DNA of 62,434 nt from a virus. Each line of letters begins with the position of its first letter. Within the stretch, counting starts at the first letter, position 1. The notes beneath the pieces were generated by a model. The model was not told the origin of the DNA. It saw only the letters and a program-made list of their open reading frames with translations, and did not search any database. Both the position numbers and the translations under genes were made by a program. Location of the stretch: positions 1 to 62,434 of IMG/VR virus record IMGVR_UViG_3300042429_000522; one strand, 5' to 3'. Shown in pieces: positions 14,115 through 23,321 of the stretch.

Positions 14115-14339
14115 ATGACAAAGAAAGACGCATACATCATTCTGACGTTAGCACTCAATGAAGGTCTGACGTTTGAAGGTGGCACCTACAAGGGTAACGT
14201 CCCTGTTGTGTATCGACAAGACCCATACTGGGTACACACCATCAACGATGGTGCAGGCTTCAACATCGAATACAAGTATCAACGAAAGTTTGCATGGCTT
14301 GGCTCACCTGACGAGCTGCGGGAGATAAAGAATGACTAG
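14115..14339 (+). CDS. Early hypothetical protein, unit A
   Basis: This 74-residue protein begins MTKKDAYIILTLALNEGL, with a short helix and a beta-rich remainder. There is a 2-nt gap after the previous gene and an 8-nt overlap with the ERF gene, so it is translated as part of the early operon. Not recognised, and no B homologue is evident. Confidence 0.6.
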   Translation: MTKKDAYIILTLALNEGLTFEGGTYKGNVPVVYRQDPYWVHTINDGAGFNIEYKYQRKFAWLGSPDELREIKND

Positions 14340-14823
14340 CAGCGAAACCATAGGGGCAATAGCCCCTTTCCTCATCAAGGCTCAAAGCCGTATGCAAGGC
14401 ATCAGCAAGGAAGGCAACAACCCTGCCTTCAAGTCCAAGTACGTCACCCTCGACAGCATCCTGGACGCTCTGCGCCCTATCCTTACAGCAAACGATTTGA
14501 TGCTAACCCAAGGCACCACGGAAACTCATGTCACAGATGGCAAGGTCACATCGATTACAGTAGAGAGCCGCATCATTCACGCTAGCGGTGAGTGGATCAG
14601 CACCACGGCAACCATCCCGGTAACCAAGCCTGATGCTCACGGGTTAGGCTCTGCTCTTACTTACGGCCGCCGGTATAGCGTGTCCGCTCTGCTGGCAATA
14701 AGTGCCGATGAAGACGATGATGCCAACGCATCGATAGCGCCCCGTGAGGACTTCCGTAGAGGCCCACAGGGCAACATTGTAATCGATGCCCCGCTGAAGG
14801 CTAGACCACTGGGAGGAAGATAA
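14332..14823 (+). CDS. erf: ERF-family single-strand annealing recombinase, unit A
   Basis: This 163-residue protein carries the ERF pattern: NPAFKSKYVTLDSILDALRP (about 29-48), VTSITVESRIIHASGEWIS, and HGLGSALTYGRRYSVSALLA (about 104-123). ERF anneals complementary single strands and promotes recombination or circularisation of phage DNA. It is preceded by GGGAGATAAAGA and followed without gap by the Gam-like gene. Confidence 0.92.
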   Translation: MTSSETIGAIAPFLIKAQSRMQGISKEGNNPAFKSKYVTLDSILDALRPILTANDLMLTQGTTETHVTDGKVTSITVESRIIHASGEWISTTATIPVTKPDAHGLGSALTYGRRYSVSALLAISADEDDDANASIAPREDFRRGPQGNIVIDAPLKARPLGGR

Positions 14824-15362
14824 TGGGATTTGATGTAATCGATGGCGAGCTGTACGACGAGGAAACCGGCGAGTATGCCGGCCCTGCTTCTGGCTGGATA
14901 AAGGGCAACGAATCACCGGAAGACTTGGCGCTCCTGGTGATGCGGAAGCGCATGGATATCGAGGCAGCCATAGATGCCGAGACAGCAAAGATGCACGTCA
15001 TCTTAGCAAACTGTACAGCCATGATCAATAAGCACGCGGCACGGCTTGCGTGGTTAGAGCGCCAGTACAACGCCCAGCTGCAAGACTTTGCAATGTCGCA
15101 GTTGCCGCGCAAGGCAGACGGCACACTCAAGGTTAAGACTTGGACTTGCCCATTCGGTACGGTTTCTTTCCGAACCGTTGCCGAGCGGGTCAAAGTGGTT
15201 GAGGAAGAGGAAGCCGTTGCATGGCTGATGCATCACAACCCGGATGCAGTCAAGACAAAGCACACCGTCTTGGTTAGCAAGCTCAGCGACTTTGCACTTG
15301 ACCAAGCGCCAGGGCTTGATCTAATACCGGCTTCAGAATCGGTAACAATAAAAACAGTTTGA
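14823..15362 (+). CDS. Gam-like host nuclease inhibitor candidate, unit A
   Basis: This 179-residue protein has a long central coiled coil (about 45-95, through AARLAWLERQYNAQLQDFA), then LPRKADGTLKVKTWTCPFGT and VSFRT, the pattern of Mu Gam/Gp157-type proteins next to annealases. Mu Gam binds DNA ends and shields them from RecBCD. The first 35 residues are an acidic extension. It starts at the stop of erf. The assignment to Gam rather than Gp157 is not certain. Confidence 0.65.
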   Translation: MGFDVIDGELYDEETGEYAGPASGWIKGNESPEDLALLVMRKRMDIEAAIDAETAKMHVILANCTAMINKHAARLAWLERQYNAQLQDFAMSQLPRKADGTLKVKTWTCPFGTVSFRTVAERVKVVEEEEAVAWLMHHNPDAVKTKHTVLVSKLSDFALDQAPGLDLIPASESVTIKTV

Positions 15363-15397
15363 CACTTATCCACATCCGGTGTATATTCCGGATGTGG
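15359..15397 (+). promoter_or_regulatory. Operator-flanked promoter of the A-specific moron gene
   Basis: TTGACA (15359-15364, overlapping the Gam stop), 17 nt, TATATT (15382-15387). The -10 region lies inside a perfect 10-bp inverted repeat CCACATCCGG (15370-15379) and CCGGATGTGG (15388-15397). A dimeric repressor bound here would block the promoter. The repeat occurs nowhere else that I see in the window. Confidence 0.78.
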
Positions 15398-15421
15398 TTA
15401 TACACCGCAGGGAGATAAAGA

Positions 15422-15754
15422 ATGACAGTAGTAGATGAGGTTTACACGATGGAGCGGTTGGAGGAAGTGCTTAAGCGCGACCATACAACCTTTGAAACAA
15501 TCGAGCTTGACTTTAGCGCAATGTGGAATGAGGCGCGGGGAGCCTACCAGTATCAACGCTCTATCCGTGTTAGCATCCACAACCTTTCCCGGATGCTCTG
15601 GTTCACGACCTGCAAGGGTGAATTGTTGAATGTTGTCTACAGCTCCGGTGGAGTAGACATCAACATCAGCATAGAGCAGTTCACGATGGGCGCTCCTGAT
15701 GATTGGGGTGTACGCGCTTGGATTGCACAGATGGCAAAAGAGTTGATGCCGTAG
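15422..15754 (+). CDS. A-specific hypothetical protein with its own promoter (moron)
   Basis: This 110-residue acidic protein begins MTVVDEVYTMERLEEVLKRD; the second half is beta-strand-like (RSIRVSIHNLSRMLWFTTCK). It has its own regulated promoter, a GGGAGATAAAGA ribosome-binding site and the operon terminator behind it. B goes straight from Gam-like gene to terminator. A separately controlled single gene at the end of an operon fits a moron. Function unknown. Confidence 0.7.
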   Translation: MTVVDEVYTMERLEEVLKRDHTTFETIELDFSAMWNEARGAYQYQRSIRVSIHNLSRMLWFTTCKGELLNVVYSSGGVDINISIEQFTMGAPDDWGVRAWIAQMAKELMP

Positions 15755-15819
15755 GGTAAACTGTAGGCACCCGCAAGGGAAACCAAAAACAACAACTGAT
15801 GCCGGAACTGATGGAAAGA

Positions 15820-15848
15820 GACCCGATCTAAACAATCGGGTCTTTTTT
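15820..15848 (+). terminator. Terminator of the early plus operon, unit A
   Basis: GACCCGAT, 7-nt loop, ATCGGGTC, then TTTTTT. It stands between the convergent early operon and endolysin gene, and B has the same element at 49025-49053. Confidence 0.92.
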
Positions 15849-15850
15849 CG

Positions 15851-16387
15851 TTACCAGTCGATGCTTACAAAACCGCCGTTACTGCCTAGCTCGCGCCATG
15901 CTCTAGCCTTACGGTAGACCCCGTCACCCTCGCGCTCTACCTTGTCTTCGTCTTCCATCTCTGGACTCGTGTTGCCCTCAACGGTCTTGACCCCCCAAGG
16001 AAATACACCTATCACAATGCCGATATGGGCAAGCCTGTTGAGCGGTGCAAACCAAAAGCAGCACAGGTCACCGATGCGTACTTTGGTAGGGTCGGCTTCG
16101 GCATCCTTGACGCTCAACCAGTTCTTTGTGCGCCGCGCCCAGTTGCCATGATCGGGACAGTAAGCCGAGCGTGGCCAGTCTAGGGGGATGCTTAGCGCCA
16201 AGTCATGAGCGGCATTCCTAAGCCGGTACACGACAAAGGCAGCACACCAAGGGCTACCGGGTGGCACAGGTGGAACCGTAGACGCTTGGTAGACTTCAAC
16301 CGCCTTGCCCCTGTTGTCCCCGGTCTCCTGAACACCAACATTGTCTAGGGCTTCTTTGGCTGCCCTTAAAGCGATAGGTCTACTCAT
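15851..16387 (-). CDS. Endolysin, CHAP/NlpC-type peptidase, unit A
   Basis: This 178-residue cysteine peptidase has catalytic Cys in PGSPWCAAFVVYRL (about residue 48), His in RLAHIGIVIG (about 118) and a following polar residue in VEGNTSPE. It would cleave peptidoglycan stem or bridge peptides at lysis. No signal peptide or cell-wall binding domain is visible, so release would depend on a holin. It is the last gene of the tail operon, preceded by a hairpin leader. Confidence 0.85.
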   Translation of the reverse strand: MSRPIALRAAKEALDNVGVQETGDNRGKAVEVYQASTVPPVPPGSPWCAAFVVYRLRNAAHDLALSIPLDWPRSAYCPDHGNWARRTKNWLSVKDAEADPTKVRIGDLCCFWFAPLNRLAHIGIVIGVFPWGVKTVEGNTSPEMEDEDKVEREGDGVYRKARAWRELGSNGGFVSIDW

Positions 16388-16483
16388 GGTGATATATTCC
16401 TTTTGTCGAACTTATCTCCCGACACGGTGGGCAGGCTAACTCCCAATGCTGTTTCCTCAAACTGCCCACCACCCCTTTTACCT
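16388..16483 (-). promoter_or_regulatory. Hairpin leader between tail fibre and endolysin, unit A
   Basis: This 96-nt gap has no gene. On the minus strand GGTGGGCAG (16462-16470) pairs with CTGCCCACC (16426-16434) around a 27-nt loop, then comes GTGTCGGGAGATAAG, then AAAAGGAATATATCACC and ATG. B keeps both stem arms exactly while the loop differs. No U-tract follows, so control or stabilisation of endolysin mRNA is more likely than termination. Confidence 0.6.
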
Positions 16484-19375
16484 TTAGGCGTATGTTCTAC
16501 CGCCATCCACTGATCTAACAACCGTGATGCCATTATGCTGATGGTTGTACACAATATAAAGGTCATCCAGCCGTTCATAGATTGATATTGAGTCATTAGC
16601 CACATTACTAGTAACAACGGTCGTGGCGGCCATTACAACGGTTCCTGAAGCATCAAGAATCTTGCTTTGGATATCACTTCCCGATGTACGCCAGATGTAG
16701 ATTTCCAGCCCTTGATTATCAACAACCAACGCTGGGTGTGACCCGCTTGCATTTATAACAGTTGCCACGCTTACCGTTCCCCCATCGTTGCTTGTGTAGT
16801 ACCGTTTCAGCCCACCGGCTTCCTCGGTAAAGATAATCGTTCCAAGGTCAGCATCACGCCGGAGGCATCGAATCGCAAGGTCGGTGACCCCTGTAATGGT
16901 TGTAGGTGTCTCGGTGTAGTCTGTACCTAATGGCCCGTTTGCTCGCCATAAACTAACATCACCACTTTGTACCGTTGCATAGAAATGTTCGTAGACTGGA
17001 TTCCTATCAGCCGAGAAAACGTTTCCGGCTGGTGCTGGATTCTTGAATACAAAGCGGTAAGACTTGTTGACAAATAATGGGTCAGGGTCTCCACTGTTCT
17101 GTGCTAGGCATATAGTGTTGTGATTCTTTTGACCTAAGCCCATTGGCTGGGCAGTGTAATATCTGCCGTATACATCAGACACACCGGAGCCACGAACGGA
17201 ACCGTTAGAGTCTAGTATGAGCTGCACGGTCTCAGCTTCAAGCGGGTCTGCATCAGTTGCAAGTACCAAGCCAGCAGACCGACCACGTTGGTACGAGACA
17301 GCCCCAATAGAAAGCCACAAGCTCCCTGCATCGTCCTGCTCAAACACATCAAAGATATCCGGTACAAAGTTCCCATTGATAGAGCGGAAGTACGTCTGTG
17401 CTAACACATCCGCTTCTGGACCATCGTCGCTTTGATCGGTTTCTACCCAGTTCTTTATTTGAGCTGAACCACCTACAGTTTTGAAGGTAGTACCGCCAAG
17501 CCAGTAAGCATGGCCTGAAGTGCTATTAGCGTAACCGTTACGGATATAACTTGCGCTTGTGAGTGGTGTGCTTGCGCTTGCCGTATAGCCTTGATGGCGC
17601 TTCACGGTTCCATCTACCGCGTTCATTGCAGATACAAAGTTTGCTATGGTGCTGATAGTGTTAGTCGCTGGAGTATTTTGCCAAACCGCCCAACCTTCCT
17701 CAGTCATGCTGTTACCTTGACAGTCAGCAATGAAGTGTCGATTGGTTGTGTAGGTTACTCCAGCAAACGTTGTGAACTGTTGTTTATTCCATGCTCTGGC
17801 TGGCATCCAGTAGCCCTTGGTGTAATCGGAATCTGGCCCTTGGACGGCTAGTTTGATATCACCCATAATCAACCCAGTATGACCTAATGCAATCTGCGTT
17901 ATACGGGTCACTCCCCAATAATCGCCGTCTTCCATTTGGGCAGCATTGGTCGGATCTAATGGGTTCATCCTTGGATATGGATGGTCGGTTTCATCTAGTG
18001 TGCTGGTCTTGTTTTGAGGGCTGCATAGGTCAAGGTACACATCAATAAAAGTTGCACTGTTCGTGCTTACTTCCCATGACTTTGTATTGTTGCCGGGTTG
18101 ATAGGTCACGCTTATCGTGCCGTTGTGAGTGGTTCCGGATGGTGCTTTTATCTGCACCTTCATGTAACGGTAAGAGTTCAACCCAAAGCCGGGAGCCGTG
18201 AAACTTCGAGTGTCTGCAATCGATGCCGTTGAAACGTCTACCTCATCGGCTTGAACAACCGAGGCTCCGGGGAACGACCAGCCACGCATCATCATCGTCG
18301 TATTAGTACTGTCATCACCGAGCGCTGTTAGGCTTGATGCTTTGATGTCTGCATAGATCAATGATGGGGTTGTGTCTACCGTTGTGCTTTGGCTTTGTGA
18401 GGTTGTACTTGGAGATGTAAGCGTGTCCGATACGTTGTACTTGGCTGAAGACCCGTCTTCTTGAAACTGCCCAGCCGTTGCAATGATGTCGCGGTATCCA
18501 ACGGGCATATCAAACCCAGTAATACGAACATCAAGGTCATCGTAATAGTTTAGGTTATAGCTCCGAATGCGCCCTTTCAATCGAACCAAGCGCCTCAGCG
18601 TGTAGTTAGAAACAACCTCAGCAATAGCGTGTGGATCTAAAGGTGTCGTTCCTTGCACAATACTTTGTGTGGCTGTGGTTGATTGCCCTCCAAAGGAATG
18701 AGCGTAACCCGGTACGCTTGTTGCTAGACTTACACCGTTGACTGTCTGTCCACCAATCGTGAAGGTTTTAGCCACGCCGGTATTGTTCTTGTAGAACCAA
18801 GCCGTTCTAAGGTCATGCGTCATGGCTGATGCACTAGTGATAACCCCAGAGGCTGTTGCTGTTTGTCCTGCGATTACAACCCGTGCAAATGCAGTACCGC
18901 CTACGTTGGCAGTCTCATAGTTGTTGTATGTGATGTCAGGATAATCACTGCCAGCACCACCGAACGCAGGCTGTGTAATATCCCAATACACCGTTGACTG
19001 ATTGACTTCACCGGTATATGTAGCAAGCAATGCCCCAACGTTCACGCTGATGCCTACAGCCGCTTGTGCAGCTGTACCTGTGCCGCTTTGTAGTATCAAA
19101 CTAGTTGTGTTGGTTGTGCCAAACCCATTATTACAAACGCACACTGCTCGTACATCCCAAGACCAAGACGATGTACCTAAACTAGATGAACCACCAATAC
19201 CTAATATCGTGACGGTTACGCTTTGCTGGTTGCTTCCAAAGTTGAAATATTGCGGGTAGAACTCAGCCAGGGGGTCAGGGGTTGGGACATCATTCGGGAA
19301 TACGTGTACCCTACATTCAAACGATGCCGTAGCACCAACAGTGCTTGTTCTTGCTCGGTCAATATAGACTGCCAT
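16484..19375 (-). CDS. Receptor-binding-type tail fibre, unit A
   Basis: This 963-residue protein is rich in Thr, Ser, Gly and beta strands and is placed after the tail hub. It ends with RSVDGGRTYA, which resembles a BNR/Asp-box (SxDxGxT) of beta-propeller sialidase-like folds; the last 200 residues have several strand repeats (LKRYYTSNDGGTVSVATVI). These features fit a distal tail protein that binds a cell-surface glycan. N-terminal sequence differs strongly from the B copy, whereas the C-terminal propeller is similar. TAATG overlap with the hub gene. Confidence 0.6.
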   Translation of the reverse strand: MAVYIDRARTSTVGATASFECRVHVFPNDVPTPDPLAEFYPQYFNFGSNQQSVTVTILGIGGSSSLGTSSWSWDVRAVCVCNNGFGTTNTTSLILQSGTGTAAQAAVGISVNVGALLATYTGEVNQSTVYWDITQPAFGGAGSDYPDITYNNYETANVGGTAFARVVIAGQTATASGVITSASAMTHDLRTAWFYKNNTGVAKTFTIGGQTVNGVSLATSVPGYAHSFGGQSTTATQSIVQGTTPLDPHAIAEVVSNYTLRRLVRLKGRIRSYNLNYYDDLDVRITGFDMPVGYRDIIATAGQFQEDGSSAKYNVSDTLTSPSTTSQSQSTTVDTTPSLIYADIKASSLTALGDDSTNTTMMMRGWSFPGASVVQADEVDVSTASIADTRSFTAPGFGLNSYRYMKVQIKAPSGTTHNGTISVTYQPGNNTKSWEVSTNSATFIDVYLDLCSPQNKTSTLDETDHPYPRMNPLDPTNAAQMEDGDYWGVTRITQIALGHTGLIMGDIKLAVQGPDSDYTKGYWMPARAWNKQQFTTFAGVTYTTNRHFIADCQGNSMTEEGWAVWQNTPATNTISTIANFVSAMNAVDGTVKRHQGYTASASTPLTSASYIRNGYANSTSGHAYWLGGTTFKTVGGSAQIKNWVETDQSDDGPEADVLAQTYFRSINGNFVPDIFDVFEQDDAGSLWLSIGAVSYQRGRSAGLVLATDADPLEAETVQLILDSNGSVRGSGVSDVYGRYYTAQPMGLGQKNHNTICLAQNSGDPDPLFVNKSYRFVFKNPAPAGNVFSADRNPVYEHFYATVQSGDVSLWRANGPLGTDYTETPTTITGVTDLAIRCLRRDADLGTIIFTEEAGGLKRYYTSNDGGTVSVATVINASGSHPALVVDNQGLEIYIWRTSGSDIQSKILDASGTVVMAATTVVTSNVANDSISIYERLDDLYIVYNHQHNGITVVRSVDGGRTYA

Positions 19376-21723
19376 TATCCACCCGGCCCCGGTACATAAG
19401 TGGTCACACCAGACTTGTATATGCCTTTATAGACACACTGCCGAATCGTAAAGGTGTTGTCTGTCACCTGCTCTTTTACAAACTGGATTTGAGGAATACT
19501 CACAACCTGATAAGTGCCGAGCGTTTCGGGAGGGTCAAGCGGGTTAGCAGGGTCTGACTCTTCTAGAATCTCAACCACGTCACCAATCCATACAATGTTT
19601 AGATGGTTGTTGACATCAAGATAAGTAAGCAGATCACTCTCCCACTCAATCAACTGCCGACCATTTACCAAGCGTTCACCTAGCAGCTCGGCAGCCTGAT
19701 CTACAGCCGCTTGACTTGTTAGGGATGGTTCACTTAGGATGTACTCTACCGGCCGTCCTCGCCAGTTCTGTGGCCTTGCAGAGGGTGCATAGGTTGGGTC
19801 TTGGCTGTTCACATCAACGTAAGTAAAGTTATAAAGTAATCGGTTCGTTTTAGGGTCTGCACCAATCACCGCAATCTGGTTTGCTTCCGGGCTTTCAAAG
19901 TACCGCTTCATGTTTCGTACGGTACGCTTTGCTCCCTGAGCTGCCGTATACCCACCGTAAGCAATGGCATCATAAGTAGACTGATAAAGCGTAACCGCAA
20001 TGGCAGTACCGACAGCGGTAGGGTCAGAGATAGCCAGCATATAACCGCCCACAGGTGTGCCGTTGGCTGTAGGCTTCCATCCCATAAACCAGTTCGCAAG
20101 GTAGGTATCACGGAAGCCTTGAAGGATACCGCCGGGATAATCACCACGCTTAGGTATCAAGGCATAACCAGCCTTTGATATCTCTGCGCTTTGTGGAATC
20201 GTAAAGGTGCTGCTGTGATTCTGCTGAAGATACACCGCAGGGTCATAACCTGCTAGCGGCATGATGTTGTAGAACACTTCGCCAATCGAATCACCATCAA
20301 GCGGTATTGATTCTTGACACATTGAAACGTCAAAGTCACCAAAGCGGTCTTCACCCGTAAACCTAAGCAAACTAAACTGCGGGCCACCCTCGCCGGGTTC
20401 ATAGATGATTTCTGGTGGGCTAAGTGTTCCACGGAACAAATCCACCCATACCTTAGTTGCATGGTTTGACTTGATCTGGATTGCTATTGGTCTATCACCG
20501 GTAATGGTTGGCTGAGAAACACCAAGGTCAATCAACCGCTTCACACGGGTAGTCATCTCAAGACTGGTTCTGCCATCTTCACCAAGCGAAAGGCTCAAAG
20601 ATTCAATGGCTGTTGTAATGTCTACATCATGATCTAAAGCCGTGCTGCTGTAGTCTGGATCCATCCAACCATCAGAGCAATACAAACCACTGTTTGTTCC
20701 GCCTGATGCAGCACTATAGGCAACCTTGATGCGTACATTCTTTCTTGTACCGTTAGGCACAAACGCAGGGTATCCAGCCACATCCTCAACGATAGAAGGC
20801 GTAATGGTTGGGTATGTAGCACCGTCACCAAAGTACTCGTGGTACGTCTGGAAGGTAGGTGTATTCCAATCACCTACAGTAGGGGCATAACGGAATAACT
20901 TAGGAGCGCCAAGGATGTAACCGGACTGTTCAAAGTAACATCTAGCAGCTTGGAAGGTTATCTTTCCGTTAGGCACTGTAACCGAAAACGTACCAGCCGG
21001 GATGATTGGTGCCGTTGCTATGTCGTTAGGGTAATCAAGATTCTCAAAGGTGTGGCTTAGACACGTCCCGTTATCAGTCCAAATCAGGAGCTCACGTCCA
21101 CGGAAGGGAATCAATAGTACATTGACGTACTTTTGTGCCGGGTTGAATATACTTGTATATGTTCGGGCGCTACTAAAGTTTGAACCAGACCGGTCGTATT
21201 CTTTTTGAAGCACTCCATTACGGAAGATGGCAATAGATCCGTTGTCTCTAAACTTCACCTGCACACTGAAGTTGTTAGGCGCTGAACCACCGGCGCCAAC
21301 GTTGTAGCCAAGCACCAAGAAAGTATCATCGCCTGATTCCTGAACACTGTTCCGGTAATACTTAAAGTACATCGGACAGTTAGCCGGTAGTGCTGTTGTT
21401 AGGTTGATAGGCAAAGTCGATGTAGACAGTTGCTTCAAGCCTTTATCATTGACACTTTTTGAGATTGACAGTTGATGCCACTTGGCAATGTCTGTGCCTG
21501 TGAAGTCACTGATGCCGTATCTGGCGTAGTTACCAGTAAAGGTTGACTTCCATGCGGTTGTAAGCGGTAAAGGCTTCAGCATGACCGTAGAAGTACACGG
21601 GTCAATCCATACGTTTTCAGACTTAGTAAAGTCCCAGGTGCTACCGTCAGCACCGACAGCAAGCCTGCCCTTGTATGGGCGTGGCTCGCTGATGTCCATG
21701 ATTACCCGCATCTGTCCAGCCAT
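19375..21723 (-). CDS. Putative tail-tip hub protein, unit A
   Basis: This 782-residue protein lies between tape measure and fibre, where siphoviruses encode the distal tail and hub proteins. Residues 370-500 include VDLFRGTLSPPEIIYEPGEG, a segment also clear in B. The C-terminal 130 residues (NWRGRPVEYILSEPSLTSQA, LIEWESDLL) are the best conserved. The N-terminal half looks like a lectin or jelly-roll domain by its alternating strands. No enzyme motif seen. Function by position and conservation only. Confidence 0.55.
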   Translation of the reverse strand: MAGQMRVIMDISEPRPYKGRLAVGADGSTWDFTKSENVWIDPCTSTVMLKPLPLTTAWKSTFTGNYARYGISDFTGTDIAKWHQLSISKSVNDKGLKQLSTSTLPINLTTALPANCPMYFKYYRNSVQESGDDTFLVLGYNVGAGGSAPNNFSVQVKFRDNGSIAIFRNGVLQKEYDRSGSNFSSARTYTSIFNPAQKYVNVLLIPFRGRELLIWTDNGTCLSHTFENLDYPNDIATAPIIPAGTFSVTVPNGKITFQAARCYFEQSGYILGAPKLFRYAPTVGDWNTPTFQTYHEYFGDGATYPTITPSIVEDVAGYPAFVPNGTRKNVRIKVAYSAASGGTNSGLYCSDGWMDPDYSSTALDHDVDITTAIESLSLSLGEDGRTSLEMTTRVKRLIDLGVSQPTITGDRPIAIQIKSNHATKVWVDLFRGTLSPPEIIYEPGEGGPQFSLLRFTGEDRFGDFDVSMCQESIPLDGDSIGEVFYNIMPLAGYDPAVYLQQNHSSTFTIPQSAEISKAGYALIPKRGDYPGGILQGFRDTYLANWFMGWKPTANGTPVGGYMLAISDPTAVGTAIAVTLYQSTYDAIAYGGYTAAQGAKRTVRNMKRYFESPEANQIAVIGADPKTNRLLYNFTYVDVNSQDPTYAPSARPQNWRGRPVEYILSEPSLTSQAAVDQAAELLGERLVNGRQLIEWESDLLTYLDVNNHLNIVWIGDVVEILEESDPANPLDPPETLGTYQVVSIPQIQFVKEQVTDNTFTIRQCVYKGIYKSGVTTYVPGPGG

Positions 21724-23321
21724 TAGCGCACCGGCATTCCCTGTCCACCATTGACGGCAAACAGAATATTATTTTGAATCATGTCTTTAATGCCACGGGT
21801 AACCATAGTGTCACCACGGATAGGCTTCACCTTAGTTATCTCACTACGGTAGTTCATACCCATACCTGCAAGTTCAGCACCCGTGATGCCGAGTCTGCCC
21901 ATCTCACCACCACCCAGCGTCTGCCGTCTAAGGTCAAGTAGATCCGCTGATTTCTTGGTATTGGATTCAATCTTTCCCAGAGTGGTTTTTACATCCTTTG
22001 TATCTTTTGGTTGTTTGATATCACCACCAGCACCAAACGGATCTTTTTTCTTTTTGTCATCTTCCTTAGCTTGGTTTAGTTTTGATTCAAGAGCATATCT
22101 AAACCCATAAAAGTCAGACATAACATTGCCTGTATCGCCCGTGGTTTTACCAGTTGGGTCAAACATTCTTGGCAGTGCCGTCAGTAGGGTCATGCTCCTT
22201 GAGCCAATGCGCTGAAGACTACCTAAGAATGTTTGGTCCTTGCTTACGTTCTCCCATTCTTTGATGATGTAAGAAAGGTTTCGTGGCAATATGTTTGCCA
22301 TAGATGCAAGCACCGCAACAATGTCCAAGAATACGGACTTGACATCAAGACCAACACCGACAATGGCTTCTAGTGGTTTCATCATCTGCTCGGCAAATAT
22401 CTGTGGAAATTGACTAGATGCAATTTCGCCAGCAATACCACCGATAGCCTTATAGAAAGGTTTCAAGGCGTTGTTTGTAACTTCACCAAACTTACGCTCA
22501 ATCATTTGCAGAGAATCTAGCGTTGTTGCCTTCAAAGCTTTAGTCGTATCGGCTGAACGCTTCAATGCACCGCTGTACTTTTCATCAATGATTTTTTCAA
22601 GTGCAACCATTGCTTCTTCGGCTGAACTTAGCAATGATCCACCAGCATCAAACTTGACACCCTTGGCAGCCATGTCTTTTTTGCTGATACCCATCGCGCC
22701 CATCACTTCAGCATCTGGCATCTGCCCCTGCTTAAGCATATTCATTGCACGGGTATACATCATCAGGCGTTCTTGGTCGGCTCCCATAGCCTGACCAAGT
22801 TTGGTAATCATTGGCAGAACGCGTTCTACATTCTGTCCAAAGGCAGCAAGGCTAACTGTAGATTGTTCAAGTTGTTGGGTAGTAAACTCTGACGGTCCGG
22901 CTTCCTTAGCAGCCAACGCCATGAGTTCTTGAGCCCGTCTAGCAGACCCGGTCAATCCTTCAAGCCGTGCCTTCATGGCTTCAAACTCTTCACCAGCCGC
23001 ACGGCTGTCAAACATCATCTTGTATGAAGCGGCAGATAAGCCAAACATAGCTGCAGTAAAACCAGCAACTGCGACGGCTCCAGCCCCAGCAGTACCAATA
23101 AAAACAGCCATGCGAGGTGTGATTGAGGCGTATGCTTTACCGACATTGGCTAGAGCATTGGCTACATTGACTCCAGCAATCTCTAAACCATCAAACGGCT
23201 TCTTTGTTTCATCGGCAGCCTTGGCTGTTTTCTTTAGGTCTTTCTCGGTCTCATTGAGTTTCCGCTTGACCTCGTCCCCACCTTGAGCGGAAAGTTTTAC
23301 TACAAGTTCTGCGACTGTCAT
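21723..23321 (-). CDS. Tape measure protein, unit A
   Basis: This 532-residue tail-length protein has an N-terminal coiled coil (about 15-45), a Gly/Ala-rich hydrophobic stretch (IGTAGAGAVAVAGFTAAMFG, about 75-95), the LSAAS to LTGSARRAQELMAL helical region, and a second hydrophobic segment. Using the usual 1.5 angstrom per residue, tail length would be near 80 nm. Its ATG overlaps the stop of the frameshifted GT product as ATGA. B's protein is 570 residues. Confidence 0.85.
   Translation of the reverse strand: MTVAELVVKLSAQGGDEVKRKLNETEKDLKKTAKAADETKKPFDGLEIAGVNVANALANVGKAYASITPRMAVFIGTAGAGAVAVAGFTAAMFGLSAASYKMMFDSRAAGEEFEAMKARLEGLTGSARRAQELMALAAKEAGPSEFTTQQLEQSTVSLAAFGQNVERVLPMITKLGQAMGADQERLMMYTRAMNMLKQGQMPDAEVMGAMGISKKDMAAKGVKFDAGGSLLSSAEEAMVALEKIIDEKYSGALKRSADTTKALKATTLDSLQMIERKFGEVTNNALKPFYKAIGGIAGEIASSQFPQIFAEQMMKPLEAIVGVGLDVKSVFLDIVAVLASMANILPRNLSYIIKEWENVSKDQTFLGSLQRIGSRSMTLLTALPRMFDPTGKTTGDTGNVMSDFYGFRYALESKLNQAKEDDKKKKDPFGAGGDIKQPKDTKDVKTTLGKIESNTKKSADLLDLRRQTLGGGEMGRLGITGAELAGMGMNYRSEITKVKPIRGDTMVTRGIKDMIQNNILFAVNGGQGMPVR

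Noticed and set aside
16384-16617. 77-codon frame across the tail fibre end and endolysin leader
   Set aside because: It runs through the hairpin leader, overlaps the fibre gene by 134 nt, and is not kept in B.
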